A stretch of 64,000 bases of DNA from Caballeronia novacaledonica. Lineage in GTDB: Bacteria > Pseudomonadota > Gammaproteobacteria > Burkholderiales > Burkholderiaceae. A program made the position numbers and the translations under genes. Of this stretch, positions 7,737-16,436 are shown piece by piece. Every line of letters begins with the position of its first letter. Position 1 is the first letter of the stretch. The notes under the pieces are model-generated. The model was given only the letters and a program-made list of their open reading frames with translations, was not told the DNA's origin and did no database searches. The stretch is from positions 124,001 to 188,000 of the forward strand of contig NZ_OGTP01000005.1 of NCBI RefSeq assembly GCF_900258035.1, read 5' to 3'.

Positions 7737-10448
7737 CTAAAGGTCATCGAAATCATCGAGGTCTGAAAGCGCAGCACTATCGGCTTCAGGATCATGAGAT
7801 AGCGTGGCGTTATCAGACGTGTCATGTAGCGGCGCCGGCCTGCGTGCAACGGGCGGCTCGCTTGGCAGGCGAGGGCGACGAGGCTCAGCGATGGGCTCGA
7901 TGCTTGCCATTCCCAGCGAGTTGTACAGGCCTTTGTTTTCCGACTGCCGCTCCAGCTCCAGTGCGAGTGCGCCCTTTGGCGTAAATACCTGCATGAACTC
8001 TCGCAGGCGTTGCGCGTGTTGCTCGTCGTCGTCAGGCGCCTTGTAATGGCTTCGGTATTCAGAAGTCAGCGCACGTTTCTCAATGTCCGTCAATTGACCG
8101 AGACCGTGAAGGCTTCTGCAGCTAGCTTGAACCCATTCGTTCTTCAGTCGGATGTAGACGGATGCCCCGTCCCAAGGGTCGTATCTCACAGGCAGCGACT
8201 CTCCAGCGACGTTTGAGGACTTGAAAACCGTGTTCGCGTAGTATCGATGGTCGTATTTCACGCCGCGCTGAGGATTGACTGTCCGTACGCCGGAGCGGTC
8301 GACGGGCGGACACGTGGCGATCAGAAAATCTCGATTGAACACGATGTGCCGCTGAGGGCGGTGTCCGTTTTCTCGCACGCCGCGCCGAAATGCATCTCGC
8401 GGCGATTCGTCCAATGCAGGATGTGTCTCTTGGTCGTAATACTCACATGCCCAGTGCTGCAGTCCGTAATAGAGGCTGCGCAACGTCCACTCGGCCAGGT
8501 TCTTTGGAAGATGTGAGCCGCTCACCATGCGGACATTCTTAGTCGCTTTCGTGTTGCCGGCGAGATTGTGGATGTACTCAGTGTTGAGCCGACCGAACAT
8601 ACGCTCGAGCACCGCCCCATGCCTTGGCTGTCCCGCTGGACGGAAGCGCAACTGCGTGCCCATCACGCGAAGGAAGGTTGCGAAGGCCAATGTCATGAAA
8701 TCACGACCATTGTCGACGATGATAAACTCGGGAAGCCGACCGAACCGCCGCACTATGTCCCGCACGACCATCATGACTGAGTGATATGACGGCGTATCGA
8801 AGGTAAGATAGAAGGCAACTATTCGCCTCGACCACGCGTCAACCGCTAACGTTAGCCACGGGCGGCCCAACGGCTTGCCAGTACGACTCGAAATAAGCTC
8901 AATGTCGAGTTCGGTATGGTCAATGTGGACGTATTGAAAGGGGCGGCTACCATGCACGGGAGTGTCGTAGTACAGGACGTCGATAAATACATCTTCCTGA
9001 TATGCGGCGCGCTTCCCTTGGCGGGTTCGTACGTCGCGGTTCGTCTTCCGTGCCTTGATCCGCGCGATCAAGGTCGGGTAAGACGGCGCCTTCTCGCCTG
9101 TGCCGTTGAAGGCGGTTTCCAATTTCCGGTAGCACGTACCGTAATTGATTGCATTGCTATTGCGCCACTCGATGTCAATGACCTCGTCCATTCGACGGAC
9201 CTGCGTCTCGGTCAACCTTGGCGTCCGATTGCCTTTCGCCGCGTTCCTGGGTACCAACGCGAGGGCAGCGTTATCTCCATTGGCCAGAGCGACGAGTCTC
9301 CGCGCGAGCCAACGTCGTAGTGTCCGGGGCGATACTTTCCCTTCGGAATTCATCGAGTCGAGGATCGTCTGTCTGCGGAAGGCGGTCTGCAACTCCTCGT
9401 GTGAGAAGAGGCTAATGTCCTTGCCTGAGGTCGTCACGCCCTTTTTGAGCGCTGTGATCTGATTCCCGTCGTGCGCAAGTTCAATCCATTCGCGGGTGAG
9501 CTGGATGTTCGTGCCATCCTGTCTATTACATACAATCGACTCTTCTCCAACTAAAACCATCGTCAGCTCCTGGCCTTCGAACAGGAACCGGGAGCCGGGC
9601 GCGATTTCGAGCGAAAAGCGTTCCACTCCGGGCATCTGTCCGAAGCTCTTGTCCGCAAGGAGCAGGTCGCGTAATGCTGCGTCACGGTAGAGAAAGAACG
9701 CTCGCTTGTCTGCGAGGGTCTCTTGGTCGAGGGCAGTCGCGATGAGATCGTCTGCGATAGCCTGGTTGAGGAAGTCGGCAGAGAACCCGTATGGCGCTTC
9801 GAGCAGCTCGAAGAAGGACAGGGCGCCATGCTCAGCTAGAGCGGCGTTCAAACGTCCGACGCTGTCCGGAGGAAGCGGTTCTGCGCCCGGCAGGAAATAA
9901 TCGGCGAGGTGCAGAAGGTTCTCCACGCGTCGACGTGGAATGCAATCCTCGCTGAAGATGCGGTACCGCACGCCTCGTTCAGCAAGTTGCTGCTCAATCT
10001 GCGGCGAGTACCATTGTCCGTCGCTGGCACGGACATAGCGATACGGATACTTGTCCGCCAGGCGCAACAGCTTCGCTTCGGACTTCCATTCCTCGAGCGT
10101 GAAGCCGTCGCTGCGAACGGTGAGATAATCCGGGAAGTGCTGGATCTTTTTGAACTCGCCGGTGGACTCGTCTACGAGATTGAGCTTGAGTTCACAAGGC
10201 TGCGCGTAGTATTCCAGGACGTCGGCGGCGTGCTCTTTCGTGACGGCAACGGCGAACTCAATGTGTCGGCTTTCAGTTCGAATTTCGCGCCCCATCTTCT
10301 GGCTGGCGAGAACGGTGATGACGTTGCCACCTCGCGAGGTCACCTCGCGAACCGGCGCTTGTATCCTAGCGTTGGCAATGAGCTTCTGGCCGGCAGGCGG
10401 GGTGCCAAGTCGTTCGAAGAGCTCGGCCAGTTGAGCCTTAGTCAGCAT
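7737..10448 (-). CDS. tnsAB: TnsA-TnsB fusion transposase
   Basis: A 903-residue transposase. Residues about 480-700 form a retroviral-integrase-like DDE domain with D510 (HIDHTELD), D579 (VDNGRD) and E615 (LERMFG), the last two 36 residues apart, followed by a Mu-transposase-type C-terminal region. The first 190 residues do not resemble TnsB. They read like a TnsA endonuclease: an acidic residue at 59 or 64 (TESRHIEF), PDY with D107, then EWK (E120, K122), a restriction-endonuclease-fold pattern, then a TnsA-like segment with YSPQIEQ and NLLHLADYF. I therefore call it a natural TnsA-TnsB fusion, which would cut both strands and move by cut-and-paste. No separate tnsA exists upstream. The TnsB part is very secure; the TnsA part rests on motif reading and needs a profile search. 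Confidence 0.82.
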   Translation of the reverse strand: MLTKAQLAELFERLGTPPAGQKLIANARIQAPVREVTSRGGNVITVLASQKMGREIRTESRHIEFAVAVTKEHAADVLEYYAQPCELKLNLVDESTGEFKKIQHFPDYLTVRSDGFTLEEWKSEAKLLRLADKYPYRYVRASDGQWYSPQIEQQLAERGVRYRIFSEDCIPRRRVENLLHLADYFLPGAEPLPPDSVGRLNAALAEHGALSFFELLEAPYGFSADFLNQAIADDLIATALDQETLADKRAFFLYRDAALRDLLLADKSFGQMPGVERFSLEIAPGSRFLFEGQELTMVLVGEESIVCNRQDGTNIQLTREWIELAHDGNQITALKKGVTTSGKDISLFSHEELQTAFRRQTILDSMNSEGKVSPRTLRRWLARRLVALANGDNAALALVPRNAAKGNRTPRLTETQVRRMDEVIDIEWRNSNAINYGTCYRKLETAFNGTGEKAPSYPTLIARIKARKTNRDVRTRQGKRAAYQEDVFIDVLYYDTPVHGSRPFQYVHIDHTELDIELISSRTGKPLGRPWLTLAVDAWSRRIVAFYLTFDTPSYHSVMMVVRDIVRRFGRLPEFIIVDNGRDFMTLAFATFLRVMGTQLRFRPAGQPRHGAVLERMFGRLNTEYIHNLAGNTKATKNVRMVSGSHLPKNLAEWTLRSLYYGLQHWACEYYDQETHPALDESPRDAFRRGVRENGHRPQRHIVFNRDFLIATCPPVDRSGVRTVNPQRGVKYDHRYYANTVFKSSNVAGESLPVRYDPWDGASVYIRLKNEWVQASCRSLHGLGQLTDIEKRALTSEYRSHYKAPDDDEQHAQRLREFMQVFTPKGALALELERQSENKGLYNSLGMASIEPIAEPRRPRLPSEPPVARRPAPLHDTSDNATLSHDPEADSAALSDLDDFDDL

Positions 10449-10594
10449 GGCGCTTGGCGGGAGACCGACCCGGCAGAAACGGTTAGAGAAGATGCGTCGG
10501 GCATGCAGACGCTGGCGCGCGTATATGGTGAAATGCCACCTGAGGCAAGTGCAGATAGCGGGCGCGAACGATTAACCGAATCAAGAATTAAGCA

Positions 10595-10846
10595 ATGAGC
10601 AAACGACCGGACATGGCGCCCCCAGCCGAGAATGTCTACGGAGAGTGGGAGGAGGAGGCGCGAGAACTCATCGTATCGAAGATGATCGAGCGCAAACTCA
10701 GCTACAAGGCATTGGCGCTGCGACTCGAGCGCCTTGGGATCGTTGAGTCCCCAGGCCAGCTTAACCGGAAGATCAATCGCAAACGGTTCTCGGCCGCCTT
10801 CATGCTGGCGTGTTTTGATGCGATGGAAGAGGAGACCTCGACCTAG
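10595..10846 (+). CDS. DUF6471 small protein
   Basis: An 83-residue protein made almost entirely of one DUF6471 domain: a WEEEAREL helix, then SYKALALRLERLGI and RKINRKRFSAAFML, a pattern resembling a compact helical DNA-binding module. It is divergent from the tnsAB operon with 146 nt between the starts. A second DUF6471 gene with two domains lies 1.3 kb to the right. Domain function is unknown; a regulatory role is only a guess from its size and fold pattern. A long minus-strand frame across this gene is judged a shadow. Confidence 0.65.
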   Translation: MSKRPDMAPPAENVYGEWEEEARELIVSKMIERKLSYKALALRLERLGIVESPGQLNRKINRKRFSAAFMLACFDAMEEETST

Positions 10847-11273
10847 GGGAACGGATGCCCTCATTGCACCGGTCACCGCTGGCGCAACTTCGCGACCAGT
10901 CTTCTCTTTCTTTTGCAACATCGCCGCCTCCCGGCACAGAGCGTCTCTATTCCGGCTCAGTGGGAGGAAGTGTTTCGCGCTGCCATCGCTCCAATAGGCG
11001 GCGGACATGCACGTCGGAATGCACCGAACCTTCGAAACGATTTCTTCCAGCGCATCGACGTCGAAATCGCGACGGCTGAGACGCGATCTAACCATCCAGA
11101 ATTCCAATGTAGGCCAGACTCTTTCGGCCCATTCTTCTCGAAGTTCTCTCTTTGACGATTTCATTTGATTTCTCCCAATCGAAGTTTCCTCGGAACGAGC
11201 GAATTCATTCACTGAGCGCGAGAGCATTGAGTTCGAGCGTGTGCGAACGCACCACCGAAGACGGCGCTTCGGC
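10847..11273. other. 427-bp gap right of DUF6471 gene
   Basis: No convincing gene. On the minus strand an ATG near 11164 has a good GGGAG ribosome site and opens a frame that reads plausibly for about 90 residues, then runs antisense through DUF6471. It might be the remains of a small gene. If the Tn7-like element ends just upstream of tnsAB, its right end should lie in or near this gap, but I could not pick out terminal repeats by eye. Confidence 0.3.
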
Positions 11274-11765
11274 CTAATCTTGGCAATGCGAATCAATGAA
11301 ACGACGCAAGATCGCGGCGAACTCGGATGGACACTGGATGTCCGACTCGCTCACACAGATAGATCGGTGGAGTAGCTCGGTAGGGATTGCAGTTCGCGAG
11401 GCATCAACGATGGTGATCTGAGTGGGCTTGCGTCTCTCGACGTCTTCGCGCAGCAGTTCGGCTCTCGCACGGTATGCTATCGGCCGACTGTGCAGCCGAT
11501 TTCCGTTGATTGTTGCGCCGATCGTTTTTTGTGCTATACCAACGGGTAGTGTGCGAAGAAGTTTTCGGAAGCCGTAATCGATCACTAGCCAACTGTTGAG
11601 CACGATCTTGAGGTTCGTCTCGCGCGCGACGATTGTCGACACTGATTCGAGCAGCGGCAGGGGTTCCGGAGAAGGGACTGCGTGCGCACGGCACGGAACC
11701 GTATGACTGTGCGTGTGGGCTCGAAACAGCACACCTTCTATGCCGAGGTAAAGAATTGAGTCCAT
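11274..11765 (-). CDS. HAD-domain protein, HAD_18-like
   Basis: A 163-residue protein of the small HAD-like family often found in Burkholderia islands. The N terminus ILYLGIEGVLF aligns with the HAD motif I (hydrophobic-DxDGVL), but the nucleophile Asp position is Gly and the second acidic position is Glu. LKIVLNSW near residue 53 is a motif II-like segment and TIVDAS near 137 is a motif IV-like segment. Loss of the usual DxD suggests that it may not be a phosphatase. It is divergent from the two-domain DUF6471 gene (142 nt between starts). Family call moderate, function unknown. Confidence 0.6.
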   Translation of the reverse strand: MDSILYLGIEGVLFRAHTHSHTVPCRAHAVPSPEPLPLLESVSTIVARETNLKIVLNSWLVIDYGFRKLLRTLPVGIAQKTIGATINGNRLHSRPIAYRARAELLREDVERRKPTQITIVDASRTAIPTELLHRSICVSESDIQCPSEFAAILRRFIDSHCQD

Positions 11766-11907
11766 GGCGGCGGTTCTCTGTGCCGCTTGTTTTTACAGGC
11801 GATGGGGCCTGGATCGTTGGATTGCGGCGGGGAAGAGGGGTCCTCTCGAGGGGCTTTTTCTTTGTAGTGAGAGGCCGCATGGGTTTTCACATCACTTATT
11901 AAAGCAC

Positions 11908-12444
11908 ATGTCAGCGAGAATGCAAGGCGAAGAAACGCAGACGATCGATTCGGCTTGGGCTCATCTCGCCTCCAGAGCGCTTCGGGCTGCGCTGGTCCAC
12001 AAGGGTGTGAGCTACGAGGACCTTTCGCGCAGGCTCGCCGAGATCGGCATTCAAGAATCTGCGCGTTCGATCGAAGGAAAAGTGCACAGGGGGACGTTCA
12101 AGTTCACTTTTTTCCTTCAGGCGCTCAGCGCAGCGGGCTCTGCACTCCCCCGTACATGGGTGTATCCGCAACAGGTTGCAGGATCTTGGGAGGCAAGGGC
12201 GGCAGGGGCCTTCAAGGCGGACCTTGCGACTCAGCCCTGGTTGGATACGAACCTGCTGAGCAGGCGGCTTGAAGAGTTGGGCGTGCATGTCGAAACGGAA
12301 ACGCTTGAGAGCCAGATAGAGGACGGCGTGTTCAGTGCTGCCCTGTACTTCCAGTGCGCAACGGTCTGTCGATTTGACGCACTGTGGCTCTATCTCGACA
12401 TCAGCGCTGTCAATGAAGTCGCTATGAGCAGAAAGTTGCGATAG
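11908..12444 (+). CDS. Two-domain DUF6471 protein
   Basis: A 178-residue protein with two tandem DUF6471 modules. Module 1 (about residues 14-70) has WAHLASRALRAALV, YEDLSRRLAEIGI and KVHRGTFKFTFFLQAL. Module 2 (about 87-150) has WEARAAGAFKADL, LLSRRLEELGV and QIEDGVFSAALYFQC. I chose the ATG at 11908; the frame is open to 11764 but upstream residues look non-coding, and an ATG at 11923 is an alternative. Module 1 is closer to the canonical domain than module 2. It probably arose by internal duplication and is a paralogue of the single-domain protein at 10.6 kb. Confidence 0.7.
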   Translation: MSARMQGEETQTIDSAWAHLASRALRAALVHKGVSYEDLSRRLAEIGIQESARSIEGKVHRGTFKFTFFLQALSAAGSALPRTWVYPQQVAGSWEARAAGAFKADLATQPWLDTNLLSRRLEELGVHVETETLESQIEDGVFSAALYFQCATVCRFDALWLYLDISAVNEVAMSRKLR

Positions 12445-12651
12445 CAACGATCGTCGGCAGGCGGAAGTGCGCCTTGAACTTCGCGCACGAGGGCTCTATA
12501 GTTGAACGCATGGGAATCCCCATGCAGTCGGACGAGCCACCAAGTCAAATACCAACTCTCTCGCCGCGACATTTGCCGCCCGGTACATCGGGCTGCCGGC
12601 ATTTCAATGTTGAGCGCATGCTCGATGCCGGCCCTCTTGTCGAGGGCAATC

Positions 12652-12987
12652 ATGCCAATCTGGTCTCTGCCGTCAGTATCGAGCGAGCCTTGTATTCGCC
12701 TGCTCGAATGGCGCGTCTTCGAAATCCTTCCGCAAGATACCCGTCATTTCGTCGGCTTAAACGCGAGCGATCGAACGGGACGAGTCAGCTCGGCTATCGA
12801 GACTTTCGATGTCGTAGCCTCGCAAGGCACGACACGGTCCGGGCGCGTCTACACGCTTGTTGGCGACAGCGGGTATGCCGATGATGCGAAGTATGTATGG
12901 GATCGCTGGTGCGAGGCGAACGGCGTCGAGGAATGCGTTGATGTGACTGACAAGATGAACTCGTGGAGCGCGCATGAGCACCGCTGA
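12652..12987 (+). CDS. Small conserved hypothetical protein
   Basis: A 111-residue protein. I chose the ATG at 12652 because GAGGG lies 5 nt upstream. From about residue 20 it reads as a compact beta-rich domain: EWRVFEI, HFVGLNASDRTGRVSSAI, SGRVYTLVG, then YVWDRWCEANGV and DVT. This pattern matches short hypothetical proteins in Burkholderia islands that I recognise as a type but cannot name. The first 19 residues look weak, so the true start could be later. It overlaps the next gene by 14 nt, indicating translational coupling. Confidence 0.6.
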   Translation: MPIWSLPSVSSEPCIRLLEWRVFEILPQDTRHFVGLNASDRTGRVSSAIETFDVVASQGTTRSGRVYTLVGDSGYADDAKYVWDRWCEANGVEECVDVTDKMNSWSAHEHR

Positions 12988-13207
12988 GCAGAGGACGCGA
13001 GCCGTGGTGGGTGCTCGCGCCTTGCTCGCAACTCTGGCGGATGGGCGCGGCCCTTACTGCGCTGACCTCGTGCGAACGTTGGCTATGACGCTGCTCAGAC
13101 ACTACCCGAGCGAAGCCGACATCGATGTGTCCGCGATCGCGCTGCCGAGTCTGTGGGCGGAACCGGCGCAGGTTGATACGCGCAGGGAGCATCGACGAAG
13201 GAGCTAG
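12974..13207 (+). CDS. BPSL0761 family protein
   Basis: A 77-residue protein with the typical BPSL0761 layout: an N-terminal ERTRAV-like segment (here QRTRAVVGARALLATLA), then LLRHYPSEADID and ALPSLWAEP. The family is confined largely to Burkholderiaceae and related island DNA; its function is unknown. It is translationally coupled to the gene before it. The last ten residues, after WAEP, are encoded by an 18-bp repeat unit and may be a recent extension. Confidence 0.75.
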   Translation: MSTAEQRTRAVVGARALLATLADGRGPYCADLVRTLAMTLLRHYPSEADIDVSAIALPSLWAEPAQVDTRREHRRRS

Positions 13208-13221
13208 CATCGACGAAGGAG
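13188..13221. repeat. 18-bp tandem repeat at a gene end
   Basis: AGCATCGACGAAGGAG occurs at 13188-13203 and again at 13206-13221, spanning the stop codon of the BPSL0761 gene. It is a simple tandem duplication likely made by slippage. Confidence 0.7.
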
Positions 13222-13651
13222 GGCAGCCAGGGGAGTGGCGCTTTGCGCTGCGACGAGGGATGGTTGGTGAGCTGGATATCCGCCGGGTGTGTTTCACGCG
13301 GCCGTGACGTTTGCTCGTGGCAGGGTGCAGCGTTCGACCGCTCGTCCTTGGCTGCGCTTTTGACAGTCCGTCGCGTCCGAGCGAACTACTGGAAACCCGC
13401 GCTTGCCCTGATGCTAATGGGCAACCAGGTGCATTCGGCTGCGACGTCTGATGGCATCGCGTGTAGTTTCGAAGCGGCATGACGCCGCGAAGAGATGCTT
13501 AGTCGCCTGTACAGCATCGCGGGGAACTTCGAGTCCCACTGTCGCAAGGGGGATCGCGGCGATAGCGAGAAACACGATGCGACAAGTTGACGCCGGCGGC
13601 GCCTTCGGCCCCCACCCAACAGCGTTTCGCTGTGATTTTTGAGGCACGACG
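13208..13651. other. 444-bp gap, possibly decayed coding DNA
   Basis: Short plus-strand fragments around 13225-13480 (such as LAALLTVRRVRANYW) look vaguely protein-like in two successive frames, which would fit a frameshifted small gene. No family is recognisable and there is no ribosome binding site. Confidence 0.3.
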
Positions 13652-14326
13652 ATGCCACGGTCTTCACGTGCAACAGACGACAATCCTCCCCTCGACGACG
13701 CTCGGCTGCAGCTCGTATTTCGCCGCGCTGCTGTGGCGGTAATCCTGTTCGACCCGATCGCAGCCGAAGCGCTTTTGGACCTTCCGGATGCTGAGGTCGG
13801 ACGACGCTTCAAGATCTGTCTTGCGCGAACCATGGGTCGGGCCACGGCGCTGAATTTAGACCTGCGTGCGATTCGCGAGGAAGAAAAGAAGCAACTTGGC
13901 GCTAGCGAACGTGGTCCGAAACGGCGAAGGTCGGGGCGGTATTCGCTCGTTGTCGAAGGAAAGTTGCTGCGCGCACCGATTGTCTCCGAAGCATTGGGTA
14001 TCACAGAGCAGCGGCTGGCCAAGGACGTCGAGGCATCTCGCATATTCACTGTTAAGGTCGGCGGCGACGAATACTATCCGGCGTTCTTTCTTGCGCCCGA
14101 ACTCGACCGCAAATCACTGGCAAAGGTCGTGCGCCAGCTGGGTGATTTCGACGGGTGGAAAAAGTGGAGCTTCTGCACCAAGCCGAAGGAGTCGCTCGGC
14201 GGTATCACGCCGCTTCAGGTGCTTATGCATGGCGAGGTGAAACGGGTGTTGCGGGCGGCTGAAATCTTCGTAGCGCAGTGGGCGAGGCGTGTTAATGGCA
14301 ACGAATCGCGTGCGCGGAAATCGTGA
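13652..14326 (+). CDS. Hypothetical protein with MbcA/DUF2384-like C terminus
   Basis: A 224-residue protein. GAGG lies 8 nt before the ATG. The C-terminal part (about 165-215) has DGWKKWSF, then PKESLGGITPLQVLMHG and a V-x-x-A-A helix. This resembles the toxin-binding domain of Xre/MbcA/ParS antitoxins (W, G-x-x-P-L, then a helix). The middle (residues 95-150: YSLVVEGKLLRAPIVSEALGITEQRLAKDV) looks like a winged-helix reader of the operator. No RES-type toxin gene follows; instead a small membrane protein starts inside its stop codon (GTGA overlap). Family assignment is tentative; an orphan antitoxin-like regulator is the best guess. Confidence 0.5.
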   Translation: MPRSSRATDDNPPLDDARLQLVFRRAAVAVILFDPIAAEALLDLPDAEVGRRFKICLARTMGRATALNLDLRAIREEEKKQLGASERGPKRRRSGRYSLVVEGKLLRAPIVSEALGITEQRLAKDVEASRIFTVKVGGDEYYPAFFLAPELDRKSLAKVVRQLGDFDGWKKWSFCTKPKESLGGITPLQVLMHGEVKRVLRAAEIFVAQWARRVNGNESRARKS

Positions 14327-14718
14327 AGTTCATTGAAGCGCTTTGGACCTTCGCGCTCAGAAATCCGCACTTGCTGTATGTACCGGCCATCGGATTCGTG
14401 TTGAGCCTGGTCGTGCTACGCATCGAGAAGCGATACGTGGAGGCGGGAGTCTTTTTTGGGCGCAGTTCTGCGTCGTCGCGCGTGAACCGAACCTCGAATA
14501 CCGCGGAAGGTGGAGAGATGCCCGTTGACAATCAAATCGATCTTTCCATAGCGCTCAAGAAAATTCACGAACTGGCGTTGGCGGACGGTGACCTCGGTTT
14601 CGAGTACTGGCATCACGTCGGCAACCTTCTGAAGCGGGCAAACGGCATGCAAGCGGAGATAGATTCGCTCAGCAAAGAGCTGGAACGATGCCGCACGATG
14701 CTTCGCAAATCGGAGTGA
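14323..14718 (+). CDS. Small membrane-anchored coiled-coil protein
   Basis: Read from the GTG at 14323, which overlaps the previous stop (GTGA), it has 131 residues. They comprise a short amphipathic start, one transmembrane segment (LLYVPAIGFVLSLVVL, about residues 17-32), a linker, then a soluble helical domain ending in LSKELERCRTML. A second start at 14518 behind GGAAGGTGGAGAG would make the soluble 66-residue part alone, so two products are possible. The last 42 codons are duplicated, in degenerate form, on the far side of the TnpB element. Function unknown. Confidence 0.55.
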   Translation: MKFIEALWTFALRNPHLLYVPAIGFVLSLVVLRIEKRYVEAGVFFGRSSASSRVNRTSNTAEGGEMPVDNQIDLSIALKKIHELALADGDLGFEYWHHVGNLLKRANGMQAEIDSLSKELERCRTMLRKSE

Positions 14719-14860
14719 GACAGAAAACTTCAGGAATCATCTCAGAGTCGAGAGGGCGGAAGAGCGCCCCTGGTTGTTGTAGCCGCAAGCAGAATAAGAG
14801 CTTCGTCTCCATTACCCGGCGTTCTTCATTGCAATCGATCTTGACCGGGCAGCCCGACAA

Positions 14861-16250
14861 GCCCCGTCGTTCACGGCGGGGAGGATAGCGCTGACACCGT
14901 AGGTGTCCTTCTCAGTGCCATGTCTGTCGCGTAAGTCGCTTTCATGCCTCATGGACCGAGCTATACGGTCTCATGAGACGCCTCCAAGCCTTCAAGTTCG
15001 AACTCACGCCCACCGGTGAGCAGGTGCGCAAAATGCGCCAGTTCGGTGGTGCGTGCCGGTTCGTCTATAACAAGGCGTTGGCGTTGCAGCAAGAGCGCCA
15101 TGCGGCCGGCGAGAAAAGGCTCGGTTATGTTGGCCTGTGCAAGCTGCTCACCGAGTGGCGCAACAGCGCGCGGACACCCTGGCTGGCCGATGCGCCCGTG
15201 CATCCATCGCAGCAGGCGCTAAAGGACCTCGAGCGCGCCTACACGAATTTTTCGAGAAACGGGCAGCTTTTCCGCGGTTCAAGCGCAAGGGCAGTTGCGA
15301 TAGCTTCCGGTTCCCGGACCCGAAACAGGTCAAGCTCGACCAGGGCAACAGCCGTCTGTTTCTGCCAAAGCTCGGCTACATCCGCTACCGCAACAGTCGG
15401 CCCGTGCTCGGTGAGGTGCGCAACGTCACGGTCAGCCAGTCCGGCGGAAAGTGGTTCGCCAGCATCCAGACCCAGCGCGAAGTCGACGTACCCTTGCCGA
15501 CGGCCACAAGCGCGATCGGCGTAGACGTCGGAATCGCACGGTTCGCCACGCTGAGCGATGGCTCGCACATCGCCCCGCTAAACAGCTTCAAAAAGCACGA
15601 GAAGCGGCTCGCCAGGTATCAGCGGCGCATGGCGCGCAAGAAGAAATTCAGCCGTAACTGGAAGAAGGCGAAGGCCCGCGTCCAGAAGCTTCACACCGAC
15701 ATCGCGAACGCCCGCAAAGACTTCCTGCACAAAGCTTCAGCAACGATTAGCAAAAACCACGCGCTCGTATGCATCGAAGACCTGCAGGTGCTCAACATGA
15801 GCAAGTCGGCAAGGGGCACCATTGAGGCACCGGGCAAGAACGTCCGGGCGAAGGCCGCGCTCAATAAGGCTATCCTCGACCAGGGCTGGGGCGAATTCCG
15901 GCGCCAGCTTGAGTATAAGATGGCCTGGTCCGGCGGCATGCTGCTCGCGGTACCAGCGCACAACACGAGCCGCACGTGCCCGTGCTGCGCACACGTGGCG
16001 AAGGAAAACCGGAAGACTCAAGCCCGGTTCGCGTGTGTGTCGTGCGGCTATAAGAATCACGCCGACATCGTCGGTGCAATCAATATTTTAGAGCGCGGAC
16101 AGCGCTTGTTAGCCTGTGCAGATTCTTCGCCTGAGGTAAGGGCGTCGTGGCAGGAACCCGCCGAAGCGACTACGTGGTAGCGCAGTAGGAATTCTCCCCC
16201 CGTCCCGGCCTTCGGCCGGCGAGCGTCAGCGAGAGGGGGAGGTGGATGTC
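14861..16250 (+). mobile_element. TnpB-only IS200/IS605-type element
   Basis: An IS1341-type element with a TnpB gene and no TnpA. The left side carries a GC-rich hairpin at 14861-14881 (GCCCCGTCG...CGGCGGGG), which commonly lies before such tnpB genes. The right side, just after the tnpB stop, carries nested hairpins. An outer CTCCCCC/GGGGGAG pair lies at 16194-16200 and 16235-16241, and an inner CCGGCC/GGCCGG pair at 16205-16219. This is the expected site of the element's right end and of the 3' part of the TnpB guide RNA. The guide would then be read from bases just after about 16245, but the exact boundary cannot be fixed without an empty site. Confidence 0.7.
14973..16180 (+). pseudogene. 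tnpB: tnpB, RNA-guided nuclease, one-base frameshift
   Basis: TnpB is the RuvC-like RNA-guided nuclease of IS200/IS605 elements and the ancestor of Cas12. Residues 1-93 read in one frame (MRRLQAFKFELTPTGEQ to ERAYTNF), the remaining ~310 in another. The break is in a T5 run at 15248-15252: one more T would restore NFFEKRAAFPRFKRKG. After the break all catalytic parts are intact: RuvC Asp in GVDVGIARFA, Glu in CIEDLQVLN, zinc finger CPCC...CVSCGY, and the final Asp in HADIVGAINI. So a single base loss (or a base-calling error in a homopolymer) separates this from a normal TnpB of about 400 residues. Downstream segments could still be made from internal starts, but without the N-terminal domain. 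Confidence 0.85.
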
Positions 16251-16252
16251 AA

Positions 16253-16378
16253 CTCGGCTACGCCTACTGGCATGACGTGGGTGCGCTTTTGAAACGGACT
16301 AATGGCATGCAGGCAGAAATCGATTCGCTTAGCATAGAGTTGGAGAGGTGCCGTGCGATGCTTTCAAAAGCAAAATGA
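16253..16378 (+). pseudogene. Remnant copy of the 14.3-kb small gene
   Basis: Forty-two codons (LGYAYWHDVGALLKRTNGMQ onwards, to the TGA at 16376) match the C terminus of the protein at 14323-14718: YWHxVGxLLKRxNGMQAEIDSLS and ELERCRxML are conserved. There is no start or upstream part; the TnpB element's right end abuts it directly. This is a duplicated gene truncated by the element or by a deletion linked to it. Confidence 0.75.
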
Positions 16379-16436
16379 GCGAAGAGGGACGATTTATTTC
16401 GCGTCTAAGAGTCGCTTAGGGCCAAAGCTTTACGCG

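Noticed and set aside
5371-10448. CRISPR-associated transposon
   Set aside because: No cas gene or CRISPR repeat is present in the window, so the Tn7-like module is described without RNA guidance.
10442-11296. 284-codon minus-strand frame across the DUF6471 gene
   Set aside because: It runs fully antisense to DUF6471, overlaps the tnsAB start and has no recognisable domain. Only its first ~90 codons (from an ATG near 11164 with a good ribosome site) might be a relic.
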